Positions 7,893-16,820 are shown, numbered from the stretch's first letter. The stretch: DNA of 64,000 nt from Paenibacillus lutimineralis (GCF_003991425.1 NZ_CP034346.1:6253501-6317500), one strand, 5' to 3'. Translations and numbers: made by a program. Notes: generated by a model not told the origin, from the sequence alone.

Positions 7893-9392
7893 TTATTGAA
7901 CAGCCTGCGGTTCATGATTCAAACCCAGCGTCCGCGCTGTAGAAGTATGGATCGATTGAATCAGTTCGGGCTTGCTTAAAAGCCGCATGCCATAGGATGG
8001 AATCATTTCTTTGATCTTCGGCTCCCACTCTTTGATATGCTGCGGAAAGCACCTATTGATCACTTCGAGCATGACAGGAACAGCAGTAGAAGCACCTGGC
8101 GAAGCGCCAAGCAATGCCGCAATTGATCCGTCAGCAGCACTAATGACCTCCGTACCAAATTGCAGTGTTCCTTTGCCACTTTCCGTATCCTTAATAATCT
8201 GTACGCGCTGTCCGGCCACCACCAGATCCCAATCCTCAGATTTGGCATTCGGTACAAATTCCCGTAAAGTTTGCACGCGCTTTTCCTTCGATTGCATCAA
8301 TTCCTTGATCAGATAAGTCACCAATGACATGTTCTTCGCACCTGAAGCCAACATCGTTATGAGGTTATGCGGTTTAACCGAGGTAATCAGATCGAACATA
8401 GAACCAAACTTCAAGAACTTAGGAGAGAAGCCGGCGAACGGACCAAATAATAAGGATTCCTTGCCCTCGATTAATCTGGAGTCCAGATGCGGAACAGACA
8501 TCGGTGGGGCCCCAACCTGAGCTTGGCCGTATACCTTAGCATAATGCTGTGCAACAACGTCCGGATTCTTACACACCATGAACAATCCGCTGATCGGGAA
8601 TCCGCCGATTCCTTTGCTTTCAGGAATACCGGATTTCTGTAGCAAATGGAGGCTTCCACCCCCACCGCCGATGAAGACAAATTTAGCCGTATGGCGTGTA
8701 ACCGTACCGTTCTCGATATCCCGCACCTTCAATTCCCATCTGCCATCACTAGCCCGCTTCACATCATGGACATGCTGATTGAACTTCATATCAACGCCCT
8801 TACTCTTCAAATGATCAAACAATATGCGTGTTAAAGCGCCAAAATTGACATCCGTGCCTGAGTTGATCCTTGTAGCTGCGATCGGACCACTTACCGTCCG
8901 GTCCTTCATCATCAGCGGAATCCATTCCATCAGCTTCGCTGGATCATCCGAATACTCCATCCCTTGGAATAGCGGGTTGCTGGATAATGCTTCGAATCTC
9001 TTCTTCAGAAAGGCTACATCCTTAGCCCCTTGTACAAAGCTCATATGAGGCACAGGCATAATAAAGTCTCGCGGATTGCGTATCAGTTTGCTGTTTACAA
9101 GATAAGACCAAAACTGCTTAGAAACCTGGTACTCTTCATTAACCTTGATCGCTTTACTAATATCAATGGATCCATCCGGTTTTTCTACGGTGTAGTTAAG
9201 CTCACACAGTGCGGAATGCCCGGTTCCTGCATTATTCCATTCGTTGGAGCTTTCCTCTCCAGAGCTACTGCGCCTCTCAAACACTGTAATTTTCCAGTCC
9301 GGTGCCAGTTCTTTCAGTAGTGACCCTAAAGTCGCACTCATGATTCCGGCGCCGATTAAGATAACGTCTGTTTTGCTTTGTCCGTTAGCCAT
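7893..9392 (-). CDS. mqo: Malate:quinone oxidoreductase
   Basis: 499 residues, typical for the family. The N-terminus carries a Rossmann dinucleotide motif ([12 protein letters not shown], about residues 12-22), then the family landmark [20 protein letters not shown] (about 40-59) and SALCELNYT. The C-terminal half contains [12 protein letters not shown] and [11 protein letters not shown], both typical of Mqo. The enzyme is a peripheral membrane flavoprotein oxidising L-malate to oxaloacetate with reduction of the quinone pool, bypassing NAD-linked malate dehydrogenase. The gene stands alone between two terminators. An A/T-rich palindrome at 9509-9536 may be its operator. Confidence 0.95.
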   Translation of the reverse strand: MANGQSKTDVILIGAGIMSATLGSLLKELAPDWKITVFERRSSSGEESSNEWNNAGTGHSALCELNYTVEKPDGSIDISKAIKVNEEYQVSKQFWSYLVNSKLIRNPRDFIMPVPHMSFVQGAKDVAFLKKRFEALSSNPLFQGMEYSDDPAKLMEWIPLMMKDRTVSGPIAATRINSGTDVNFGALTRILFDHLKSKGVDMKFNQHVHDVKRASDGRWELKVRDIENGTVTRHTAKFVFIGGGGGSLHLLQKSGIPESKGIGGFPISGLFMVCKNPDVVAQHYAKVYGQAQVGAPPMSVPHLDSRLIEGKESLLFGPFAGFSPKFLKFGSMFDLITSVKPHNLITMLASGAKNMSLVTYLIKELMQSKEKRVQTLREFVPNAKSEDWDLVVAGQRVQIIKDTESGKGTLQFGTEVISAADGSIAALLGASPGASTAVPVMLEVINRCFPQHIKEWEPKIKEMIPSYGMRLLSKPELIQSIHTSTARTLGLNHEPQAVQ

Positions 9393-9508
9393 TTTGCCGT
9401 CCGTCCTTACATTCTAATATTTGACGAAAAGATATAAGCGCTATTATGCAGACTTTCACAACAAGCCGGGGTGAACTTCGCCGCACACCTCTTCAGGATC
9501 AATAAACA

Positions 9509-9536
9509 TTTAATTATAGAGATCACTATAATTAAA
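9509..9536. promoter_or_regulatory. AT-rich palindrome upstream of mqo, candidate operator
   Basis: Perfect 11-bp arms TTTAATTATAG and CTATAATTAAA with a 6-bp centre lie about 117 bp before the mqo start. The 306-bp gene-free stretch 9393-9698 otherwise holds only the pstA terminator and A/T-rich DNA with a TATAAT-like hexamer upstream of the palindrome. An operator near the transcription start is plausible. Confidence 0.45.
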
Positions 9537-9642
9537 ATTAAAGATTTATTTATTTGTATTATATGATATTTATTTTCCATTTAATAGACACTTGCCTACA
9601 AATTTAAGTAATAGACAGTATCAAAATATTCTTTCAGTATGA

Positions 9643-9682
9643 TAAAAAAGCTTACCTCAATTGCAATAATTGAAGTAAGCTT
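9643..9682 (-). terminator. Intrinsic terminator closing the pst operon
   Basis: Arms AAGCTTACCTCAATT and AATTGAAGTAAGCTT (9648-9682, one mismatch pair) are followed on the minus strand by a run of six T residues. The operon therefore ends after pstA. Confidence 0.88.
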
Positions 9683-9698
9683 CCTAAATCTCATGCAC

Positions 9699-10580
9699 CT
9701 ATTTCCGCAGCTTCCGATTATTAATCCAGAGCGGCACGCGGAATACCATATTGATTAAAAGAACGACGAATACAAGTACCGCAGCTGCTTTGTCGGCAAT
9801 CTGTCTGGCATCTTCCACGATTGCTTCGGACTGAACGTACCACAAATGAACGGCCAGTGTCTCGCCAGGAGAGAAGAGGTTAAAGTCCCACATCTCACCC
9901 GAAGTACTGAGTCCCGCCGTTAAAATAATGACGGCCGATTCCCCGAAAGCTCGGCCCGCGACAAGACAAATACCCGTGATAATCGCCTGCATGGCTGTAG
10001 GAATGACGACAGTACGGATCATGTGGAACTGGGTCGTCCCAAGTCCATAAGCCGCGTGCCGCAGTTCGTTCGGAACTGCCCGAACAGCCTCTTCTGTCAC
10101 CCGAGCCAGCATCGGCAGGTTAAGAAACGCCAAGCTCACTGCTCCACCAAGGATCGTAAGCCCAATTCCGAAATATTCGGCGAAAATCGCCAGGCCGAGC
10201 AAGCCGAATACGATCGATGGTACGGAGGATAACGACTCAACACAAATACGAAGGATTTCTGTAAATCGATTGTTCGGCGCATATTCCGCCATATAAATCC
10301 CTGCTCCTACACCGATCGGAACTGAGATCAGCAGCGAGAGGAACAGGATATAGAAAGAGTTGAACAGCATCGGTCCGATGCCGCCGCCGGCATCGATCTC
10401 CTCAGGCAGCTTAATTAGAAAATCCCAAGAGATTTGCGGCAGCCCTTTGCTCAGGATGGTGAACAGCAGCCAGAACACAAGCAGCAGAATCACTGCTCCC
10501 AAAGCGTAAAAACAGCCCGTGGCGATCCGATCCCATAGCAAGGAGCGAGAAGTTTTCCGCGATAGCTTAAACCCGGTCAT
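9699..10580 (-). CDS. pstA: Phosphate ABC transporter permease PstA
   Basis: 293 residues with six predicted membrane spans. A long N-terminal hydrophobic segment (about 25-50), the GGIGPMLFNSF motif (about 67-77) and the ABC-permease EAA loop around EEAVRAVPNELRHAAYGLGTT are all PstA-like. With PstC it forms the membrane channel of the high-affinity phosphate importer. Its ATG lies 3 nt after the pstC stop codon; the ribosome-binding site GGGAGGGG is inside the end of pstC, so translation is probably coupled. A terminator follows, and no pstB or phoU is present in this window. Confidence 0.95.
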   Translation of the reverse strand: MTGFKLSRKTSRSLLWDRIATGCFYALGAVILLLVFWLLFTILSKGLPQISWDFLIKLPEEIDAGGGIGPMLFNSFYILFLSLLISVPIGVGAGIYMAEYAPNNRFTEILRICVESLSSVPSIVFGLLGLAIFAEYFGIGLTILGGAVSLAFLNLPMLARVTEEAVRAVPNELRHAAYGLGTTQFHMIRTVVIPTAMQAIITGICLVAGRAFGESAVIILTAGLSTSGEMWDFNLFSPGETLAVHLWYVQSEAIVEDARQIADKAAAVLVFVVLLINMVFRVPLWINNRKLRK

Positions 10581-10583
10581 CGC

Positions 10584-11531
10584 CTAAGCCCCTCCCTTTC
10601 GCCCGATAATACGGATGATTAGAATCAACACGAACGAAATGAGCAGCAACAGGAACGCCATTAAGTGCAAACTATAATTCCATGTTGAGTCAAAATCGAC
10701 GTTGGAGATCTGCATGACGATATTGCTCGTCAGTACCGATGTTGGAGCGAACAGGGATTTTGCCAGCTGCGGCGTATTCCCGATGACCATGACCACGGCC
10801 ATCGTCTCCCCGATCGCCCGGGTCATCCCTAAAATAATCGCGGCCACGATGCCGCGGCCAGCTGCAGGCAGAACCACCTTAAAGGTGGTTTGCAGCCTGG
10901 TGGCACCGAGCGCATAAGAAGCGTCACGATACTTTCTCGGTACAGCAGAGATCGCATCCTCGCTAATACGGCTGATCGTCGGAAGAATCATGACGGTGAG
11001 CACCAATGCGGCGGCCAACAGACCATCCCCCAGCCCTTCCCCGCTTAGCTCCCGCAGCAGTGGGAGCAGTACGGTCAGTCCAAGATAGCCGTAGACAATG
11101 GACGGAATGCCGACTAATAAATCAAGCAGTGGGCTCACGAACTTCTTCAGCCATGCAGGTGCAATCTCCGCGATCAGGATAGCCATTCCTAAGGATAATG
11201 GAACGGCAATGATTAAGGTCAAGACCGTTAAAGACAATGTGTTGACGATAAATAGCGCAGCTCCGAAACGGCCCTCTTCCGGCGTCCAATCGAACGAGAA
11301 GAAGAACTCGGCCAGCGTTACCTCTTGAAAGGTTAACATCGCCGTCTTCCCGATAAAGAAAATGACCATCGCCAATACCAGACAGAGCGCTAAAATACTG
11401 AACAGGAAATAGTATTTAAAAAGCCAGTTTACCACCCGGGCCCGAGCACTTCTCGACGTAAGATTCCAGCGGTGACGCGGATGTAATTCTGCCCCGGCTT
11501 CCCGGGCAGCTTTATGAGCAGAAATGTTCAA
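10584..11531 (-). CDS. pstC: Phosphate ABC transporter permease PstC
   Basis: 315 residues from a TTG start at 11531, chosen because GGGAGG is seven bases upstream; an in-frame ATG at 11546 overlaps that site. A membrane span near residues 45-70 is followed by a loop with the FFFSFDWTPEEGRFG motif typical of PstC (about 85-100), then five more spans. The cytoplasmic EAA segment reads EDAISAVPRKYRDASYALGAT. The subunit pairs with PstA for phosphate import. A hairpin between pstS and pstC probably lets pstS be made in excess. Confidence 0.95.
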   Translation of the reverse strand: MNISAHKAAREAGAELHPRHRWNLTSRSARARVVNWLFKYYFLFSILALCLVLAMVIFFIGKTAMLTFQEVTLAEFFFSFDWTPEEGRFGAALFIVNTLSLTVLTLIIAVPLSLGMAILIAEIAPAWLKKFVSPLLDLLVGIPSIVYGYLGLTVLLPLLRELSGEGLGDGLLAAALVLTVMILPTISRISEDAISAVPRKYRDASYALGATRLQTTFKVVLPAAGRGIVAAIILGMTRAIGETMAVVMVIGNTPQLAKSLFAPTSVLTSNIVMQISNVDFDSTWNYSLHLMAFLLLLISFVLILIIRIIGRKGGA

Positions 11532-11552
11532 CCTGGTTCCTCCCATATATAA

Positions 11553-11580
11553 GACCAGTCCCGTAAATCAGGGACTGGTC
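11553..11580 (-). terminator. Intercistronic hairpin (partial terminator) between pstS and pstC
   Basis: Perfect 10-bp arms GACCAGTCCC and GGGACTGGTC with an 8-nt loop lie in the 68-bp gap between pstS and the chosen pstC start. The following minus-strand sequence (TTATATAT) is only weakly T-rich, which fits attenuation or 3' protection of pstS mRNA rather than full termination. Confidence 0.7.
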
Positions 11581-11599
11581 GATTGTAGCTATCGCTGAT

Positions 11600-12460
11600 T
11601 TATTTCATTGCCGAGATCGGAATGAACTTCAATTTTTTCAGGGAACCTTCCTGGAACTTTTTGCTTTGTACATATTCGATGAAAGCTTTCGTCTCGCCAG
11701 TTGGCTGCCCCTTGGTCATATAGTAACCGTAAGACCAAATCTTGTATTTGCCGCTAATTACGTTCTCAACGGTAGCTTCCACTCCGTTATGCTTCACAGC
11801 CTTGATGTCATCGCCGCTGATATAAGTCAAATCGATGTAACCAATCGAGTTCGGCGTGGTGGCCACAGCTGTCTTCATGTCGCCGCTGGAGCCCACTTCC
11901 TTGTAATTCTTCTCCTTCTTGACGATGTCTCCGCCTCCAAGCGCTTTGGCTTGGTAATTAACGCGAGTACCGGAACCGAAGGAACGGGTAATGACTACGA
12001 TATCCTTATCGTCACCGCCAACATCTTTCCAGTTCGTGATTTTTCCAGAATAGATCCCTTTCAACTGTTCCGTTGTAAGGTTATCTACCTTGACGCTTTT
12101 GTTCACGATCGTTGCGAAAGGAATTACCGCAACTTTATTGGCTACTTGGCCTTCGAACTTTTTGAAGCCTGGTACGTCCTCGCTGGCATCCCAGTCGCAG
12201 GCGCCGATATCAGCAATGCCCTTCTTAACCGCTTGTGGTCCGGTAACCGAGCCTTTACCTGAAGCAGCGATTTTCACTTTAGGATGCAGCTTCTGGAACT
12301 CCTTAGCAGCTTGCAGCGTCAAAGGCAGCAGTGCTGTCGAACCGTTTACCGTAATTTTACCCTTCAGTTCATCCTTTGCTCCTGCAGAGCCTGTGAGCGT
12401 GGCAGACAAGAGGAACGCCGAGGCGATCGCCGCCAAGGATAGTTTTTTCAACCATTTCAT
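11600..12460 (-). CDS. pstS: Phosphate-binding protein PstS
   Basis: 286 residues. The mature protein begins with the PstS signature GKITVNGSTALLPLTLQAA and contains the phosphate-loop segments ASGKGSVTGPQAV and RSFGSGTRVNYQA; it belongs to the PBP-like 2 family. It captures orthophosphate for PstCA. The signal peptide ends around ATLTGSAGA and no lipobox Cys is visible; the only Cys is internal (IGACDWDA). PstS of Gram-positive bacteria is usually a lipoprotein, so this form may be tethered through PstCA or partly released. It lies 32 nt after the propeller-protein gene and is probably co-transcribed with it. Confidence 0.95.
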   Translation of the reverse strand: MKWLKKLSLAAIASAFLLSATLTGSAGAKDELKGKITVNGSTALLPLTLQAAKEFQKLHPKVKIAASGKGSVTGPQAVKKGIADIGACDWDASEDVPGFKKFEGQVANKVAVIPFATIVNKSVKVDNLTTEQLKGIYSGKITNWKDVGGDDKDIVVITRSFGSGTRVNYQAKALGGGDIVKKEKNYKEVGSSGDMKTAVATTPNSIGYIDLTYISGDDIKAVKHNGVEATVENVISGKYKIWSYGYYMTKGQPTGETKAFIEYVQSKKFQEGSLKKLKFIPISAMK

Positions 12461-12492
12461 ATTGAGTAACCCCTTCCGGATTATAGATTATA

Positions 12493-13917
12493 TTATTTCG
12501 TCAGTTCTGAGACTTTGCCGTTTTGCACCAGCACTACTTTGCTATCTGCAATGAACGCAATGGTCCCATTCGATGCAATGGTCCAGTCGGAGACTGATTC
12601 GTTTGTGCTGAACAGCTCTGTTTTAGCACCCGAAGCAGATACTTCGAACCATTTGCTAGTGCCATCCGCCGTCTCCGCGAGAACGATCAATTTGCCGGAG
12701 ATTGATTCACTGGAGATCACATTAACGTCAGCGACTAAATTGCGAATTTGGGAACCATCGGCTGGAATGATCTTCAGGGTGTCGTTCTCTACCTTGCCTT
12801 CCGGATCGGCGCTGATGTAAGCAACACTGCCGTCCGACAACAGGGACAGGTAGATTTTATTATCTAATTGCTGGGTCAACTGTACAGGCTTTGCCTCTGT
12901 ATTGCCAAGCACGAGTGAGAACACTTGCGAACCCGCTTGGGAGTAATCGATCGTCAGTGATTCTTCTGTGCCTTCTTTATCCGTTTCGGCTTTACCGGTC
13001 ACGTTAACGAAGTAGACGAGCTTCTTCCCGTCCGCTGACACTTGCACTTCAGATTTATTCTCTACTTTATCAGCCAGCACTTGCGTGATCTTGCCAGTAT
13101 CCAGACTTATGTATGCAATCTTCTCTTGTTTGTCGCCTTGGATAAAATAGATTTTCTTGCCATCCGCAGACCAGACCAAATCGGTCTTGACCGACGTGTC
13201 CGTGCCGAGTGGTTTGATTCTGCCGCTTGCCGTATTCATCAGGAACACCGCCCCATGCTCATCGGTAAATGCAGCCAAGGAACCGTCAGGAGATACAGCG
13301 GCACCAATAGCGTTGCTATTGTCGGAGAACGTCTCCACTTGCCCACTCTTCCCCAGCTTGATCAACTGTAAAGCTTCTACATCTTCTTGGCTGACGATGA
13401 CGTTGCCAGCAGCATCGAACAGCGGTGTAGCAAACTGGCCGCTCAAGCGTGCCACACTACGTAGTTCGCCCGTCTCCAGCACTTCTCCCCCCAAAGCATG
13501 GACCAGTGTGATTGGCTCTACAAATAATGAACCTCCCATGGTTTGCGGAGCGATCGTAAATTGGGCAGTTGCTCCATCCAGACTGTAGCCCTTGGAACCG
13601 GCTTTGATGCTCATTTCGTGCAATCCCTGACTGTCCGTCAGAATGAGACTTTCACCGCTTTGTTTGATGGTAACCCCTAGTCCACCAGCCAAGTCGCGAA
13701 GCGAATATAGCATCGTCTTACCTACGACCGTTGTCTTGAGCGAAATTTTGTCGCCGTCGATCGTTACGCCTCCACTAACTACCTTAAGTTGGTTAGCCCC
13801 GGAATTAGCAGCTGCCGGCTTTTGGCCCGCTTCAGCAGCAGCCGCAGTAGCGACCACCATAGACGAGGTCACGAGCGCAGAAGCAAGAATTGTTCCCAGA
13901 ATCCTTCTCATCTTCAT
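12493..13917 (-). CDS. Secreted protein: copper-amine-oxidase-N-like domain plus TolB-type beta-propeller
   Basis: 474 residues from the start at 13917, which has AAAGGGTG six bases upstream; the upstream in-frame codons lack such a site. A signal peptide (about 1-27, ending ATAAAA) precedes an Ala-rich spacer. Residues about 40-145 resemble the copper amine oxidase N-terminal stalk repeat found on many Paenibacillus exoproteins (TMLYSLRDLAGGLGVTIKQ). Residues about 170-474 repeat a strand pattern with DGS, DGKKIYF and DGKKLVYF turns, as in TolB/DPP-like propellers. No catalytic motif is visible. It is the first gene of the pst operon, so it may work outside the cell during phosphate starvation; its role is unknown. 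Confidence 0.7.
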   Translation of the reverse strand: MKMRRILGTILASALVTSSMVVATAAAAEAGQKPAAANSGANQLKVVSGGVTIDGDKISLKTTVVGKTMLYSLRDLAGGLGVTIKQSGESLILTDSQGLHEMSIKAGSKGYSLDGATAQFTIAPQTMGGSLFVEPITLVHALGGEVLETGELRSVARLSGQFATPLFDAAGNVIVSQEDVEALQLIKLGKSGQVETFSDNSNAIGAAVSPDGSLAAFTDEHGAVFLMNTASGRIKPLGTDTSVKTDLVWSADGKKIYFIQGDKQEKIAYISLDTGKITQVLADKVENKSEVQVSADGKKLVYFVNVTGKAETDKEGTEESLTIDYSQAGSQVFSLVLGNTEAKPVQLTQQLDNKIYLSLLSDGSVAYISADPEGKVENDTLKIIPADGSQIRNLVADVNVISSESISGKLIVLAETADGTSKWFEVSASGAKTELFSTNESVSDWTIASNGTIAFIADSKVVLVQNGKVSELTK

Positions 13918-13971
13918 CCAATTCACCCTTTTATATTGGCATATGTAACTAAGTAGATTGTCATATATATT

Positions 13972-14039
13972 TGTTAAAATGATTTCAGAAGATTGTAAAG
14001 TTTTGTAAAACAAAAGGGAAAATTTCGTCAGATTGTAAA
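13972..14039 (-). promoter_or_regulatory. TTTACA/TTAACA repeats upstream of the pst operon, candidate PhoP box
   Basis: Read on the minus strand, TTTACA occurs at 14034-14039, 14004-14009 and 13994-13999, and TTAACA at 13972-13977. Starts are separated by 30, 10 and 22 bp, close to multiples of the DNA helical repeat. PhoP of Bacillus binds TTAACA-like direct repeats with about 11-bp period, and the pst operon is a classic PhoP target. Confidence 0.5.
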
Positions 14040-14055
14040 CCCCTGATTTACAGTT

Positions 14056-14096
14056 AACAAAAAGACGACGTAGGGACTGGGTCCCTCGCCGTCTTT
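14056..14096 (-). terminator. Intrinsic terminator, shared between convergent signals upstream of the pst operon
   Basis: Arms AAAGACGACG-AGGGAC and GTCCCT-CCGTCTTT (14061-14096) form a strong hairpin. On the minus strand it is followed by TTTTTG. It would end the transcript arriving from the acetyltransferase gene at 14209 and insulate the pst promoter. Confidence 0.8.
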
Positions 14097-14208
14097 ACAT
14101 TTTTACATGCTAGCTTTCACTAGAATTTTCACTATATTTTATTTGAATTGTATAGGATTCACTTCCAGCGCGCTCCTTGAGGCTCAAACAAGATTGGCGA
14201 TTTAGGTA

Positions 14209-14748
14209 TCAAAGATCTCGACGGCTCACGGTTGGCAATTGGTTAGATATAATAGCCCAGCGATCCCGGTGATCCCTGTCCAAGAGCACAGGAAGAAAGC
14301 CTAGCTTATAATATACCCGGATCGCCGCGAGCCGGAAGTCGTCCGTCTCGAGCACAGCCTGTCGCTTCCCCTCTTCTCTCATTCGATGCAGCGCAGCCAA
14401 CACGATTGTATAGCCTAGCCCTTGACCCGAATAACCCGGTAACGCACCCACCATATGTAGATACCCACATCTAGGATCACTATCTTCTTTCTCCCAAGCA
14501 ACGGCAGTGGCAACGATCATGTCTTGATGACATAGGAACAGAATCTTCTCTGGCTGAAAAGGAGGCTGAAACCCGATTTTATCGCCGAAGGCAATCTCGC
14601 GTGCGAACGAAATTCGAATAACATTCTCCCACTCCGTTACATCGGATGGCTGGAAGGACCTCAGGCTATACCCTTCCGGTATTTTTAGCTGTGGTAAATC
14701 GGTCAAAGAGTCCCTTCTCATAACGAGTTTGGAGTTCCCGTTTCTCAT
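14209..14748 (-). CDS. GNAT N-acetyltransferase, last gene of the UgpB-like operon
   Basis: 179 residues from the start at 14748, which follows the upstream stop codon by one base (TGAGATG), with GCGAGG seven bases upstream; the two genes are translationally coupled. The acetyl-CoA motif reads GALPGYSGQGLGYTIV (about 115-130) and the end RLAAIRVYYKLGFLPV is typical of the fold. The N-terminal part (GYSLRSFQPSDVTEWENVI) fits the first strand and helix. The substrate is unknown. Being last in an importer and dehydrogenase operon suggests it modifies or detoxifies an intermediate, but this is a guess. Confidence 0.8.
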   Translation of the reverse strand: MRNGNSKLVMRRDSLTDLPQLKIPEGYSLRSFQPSDVTEWENVIRISFAREIAFGDKIGFQPPFQPEKILFLCHQDMIVATAVAWEKEDSDPRCGYLHMVGALPGYSGQGLGYTIVLAALHRMREEGKRQAVLETDDFRLAAIRVYYKLGFLPVLLDRDHRDRWAIISNQLPTVSRRDL

Positions 14749-14749
14749 C

Positions 14750-15952
14750 TCACAACCTCGCCTTCGCCTTGAAATCCGGAAAATCCACCATATTTCCACC
14801 TAATCGAACGGACTCCATAGATAAAAAGAAGACCGCACTCCACGTAACTGCGTCGTATACATCCACCAATGGGGGACGGTTCTCCTGTATCGAGGAGATA
14901 AATTCTTCAAGTACAAGGAAATCTCCTCCCCCGTGCTTCGTACCCGCAGCAAAATGCCCCCACTGTTTCCATTTCGGATGATCATACTCTGGTTGATAAT
15001 GAGATATTGGTTCCCACATCTCGGATCCATCTACCTCATTTAACGGGGATCGATTCTTCAGCCATAAGAGATCCTCTTCAAACTGGTGTCGTGCCGACAA
15101 ATAGGCTCCCTTCGTTCCTTGCAACATATAGTGCATCTTATTATGCGGTCGTACGGACGTCCAATCGACACGCAGCGTAATCAGCACGCCGTTCTCAGTC
15201 ATCAGTGCCGCCACAGCGGAATCCCCTTGGCTCCAGAAGCCCTCACGGGCTGCCGGGTGGTCATTGCCATATTGCTCGCCAAAATAGTTCTGCAGCGATC
15301 TGGATTTAGAGACATGAGTAGAAATACTCTTCAGACGATCCCCGCCCGTCTTATTAAGCCTAATCCACTGTGCAGCAGGCCCAATAGAATGCGTCGGGTA
15401 GTTGATTCCATTATAATTCTGGTGAAGCTGACCGCGCCAAGTCAGTGATCCATCCGGGTAATGAATCAAATGGCGCAGATCATGGATATATCCCCCTTCA
15501 ACATGAGTGATTTCACCGAACAATCCTTGCTCTGCCATATGATTTACCATCAAATTAGACCTAGAGAAACAGTAATTCTCCGACATCATATATTTCAGCC
15601 CCGTACGCTCTACGGTTTCAATGAGTTCCCATGCTTCCTCAAGGGATTGGACAGCGATAACCTCACTCAATACATGCTTACCCGCATTCAAAGCCTCCAC
15701 CGAATGACGCGCATGTAAATGCATGGGACTTATCACAAATACCGCATCGATAGAGGGATCCTGCAGCATGCGAGAATAATCATGGTATGTGCGGATTCCA
15801 GGAAATATCTCTTTCCACTGGTCAAGAACCAGCTCATTCAGATCGCAAGTAGCCGTGAGATCAATCCGATCCGACATGGCATTCAAAGCATTCAAAAAAC
15901 TGGCCCCCCGATTGCCCCCTACGATCGCCAATCTGACACGCTTACGGGTCAT
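14750..15952 (-). CDS. Gfo/Idh/MocA family oxidoreductase
   Basis: 400 residues. The N-terminus is a Rossmann fold with LAIVGGNRGASFL (about 8-20), where the usual GxGxxG is GGNRG. AVFVISPMHLHARHSVEALNAGKHVLSE (split across about 70-97) contains the family His and Lys-type nicotinamide-site motifs, here GKHVLSEV in place of the common EKP. The C-terminal half is the substrate-binding sheet. The family oxidises or reduces sugars, inositols and related polyols with NAD(P). The start overlaps the phosphoesterase stop by 4 nt. The missing EKP Lys/Pro pair (SEV here) suggests altered catalysis. Confidence 0.85.
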   Translation of the reverse strand: MTRKRVRLAIVGGNRGASFLNALNAMSDRIDLTATCDLNELVLDQWKEIFPGIRTYHDYSRMLQDPSIDAVFVISPMHLHARHSVEALNAGKHVLSEVIAVQSLEEAWELIETVERTGLKYMMSENYCFSRSNLMVNHMAEQGLFGEITHVEGGYIHDLRHLIHYPDGSLTWRGQLHQNYNGINYPTHSIGPAAQWIRLNKTGGDRLKSISTHVSKSRSLQNYFGEQYGNDHPAAREGFWSQGDSAVAALMTENGVLITLRVDWTSVRPHNKMHYMLQGTKGAYLSARHQFEEDLLWLKNRSPLNEVDGSEMWEPISHYQPEYDHPKWKQWGHFAAGTKHGGGDFLVLEEFISSIQENRPPLVDVYDAVTWSAVFFLSMESVRLGGNMVDFPDFKAKARL

Positions 15953-16806
15953 GGGCTAACCTCTTCTTTACTCAGATCTTGGAGATGAAACTTCAAATTA
16001 TTAGAAACCTCATCTCCTTCCGCATTGGGGTGAGGATCGTAATCATACATTCTCCCGGAGAAAACCTCGGCCAATTCCCGATAAGGCGCGGCAGAGAGCT
16101 GAACTTTTTCAATACTGATGGATGCACCCTGCAGATTCACGGATGTAGCAACGGGCAAATCGGGTACGGCTGCGACCTGTACAAACTGCCAGCGACCACG
16201 TTGAACCATCGACTGAACATGGTTATGACCATTGAAGAATATTCCTGGCCCTTGATGTTCATTTAAGATCTGCAATAAATCCAGTGCCGGATCAAGACAC
16301 ATCATAGTCTCCGTCGATCTAGCAGTTGTGTTGTATATCGGGTGATGAGAAAATACAAGCAGCAGCTTATGGCCGTATTTATTCATCTGCTCGCGAAGCC
16401 AATCCAACTGCTCGTAGTCAATCATTCCTCCCCAATTCTCCGGTGTCTCACGAGCGGTATCCAATAATATCAAAACTGCCTCCTCTTCTTCTATAGCCAA
16501 ATATCGAGGCTGCCCGGTTAATGCCTGAATATCATCCTTGGAAGAAGAATGCGTGTCATGATTACCCAATACATACAGGAATCGGCCATCCGGCAACGAG
16601 CTTGCAACATGATTCATAATAAATGTAAATTCAGAGGTTGTTCCCGCATGTGTCAAATCACCGATGGATATATGATAGTCACCTTCAAGGGTGAGGAATT
16701 CTTCGAGATACTGACTGAAGAACCTGTCCCTTGCCTCCTCCATCTCTTGATTGGCATTGACCAACTGCTCTGGATAATGCAAATCACCCATAATCATTAG
16801 CTTCAT
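15949..16806 (-). CDS. Metallophosphoesterase, calcineurin-like
   Basis: 285 residues with the full binuclear metal motif set: GDLH (Asp8, His10), IGDLTH (Asp50), GNHDTH (Asn82, His83), SHHP, and GHNH in the second half. No signal peptide or membrane segment, so it is cytoplasmic. The order and spacing resemble class III cyclic-nucleotide or glycerophosphodiester phosphodiesterases (CpdA/GpdQ type). It starts 14 nt after the permease stop, with AAAGGAGG upstream, and overlaps the dehydrogenase gene. In an operon with a UgpB-like importer it may split an imported phosphodiester or phosphomonoester; this is inference. Confidence 0.88.
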   Translation of the reverse strand: MKLMIMGDLHYPEQLVNANQEMEEARDRFFSQYLEEFLTLEGDYHISIGDLTHAGTTSEFTFIMNHVASSLPDGRFLYVLGNHDTHSSSKDDIQALTGQPRYLAIEEEEAVLILLDTARETPENWGGMIDYEQLDWLREQMNKYGHKLLLVFSHHPIYNTTARSTETMMCLDPALDLLQILNEHQGPGIFFNGHNHVQSMVQRGRWQFVQVAAVPDLPVATSVNLQGASISIEKVQLSAAPYRELAEVFSGRMYDYDPHPNAEGDEVSNNLKFHLQDLSKEEVSP

Positions 16807-16820
16807 CGAAAGATCCTCCT

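Noticed and set aside
11666..12262. 198-codon open frame antisense to pstS
   Set aside because: No ribosome-binding site or recognisable domain; pstS on the other strand is certain. Long antisense frames also occur opposite 19195-19857 and other real genes.
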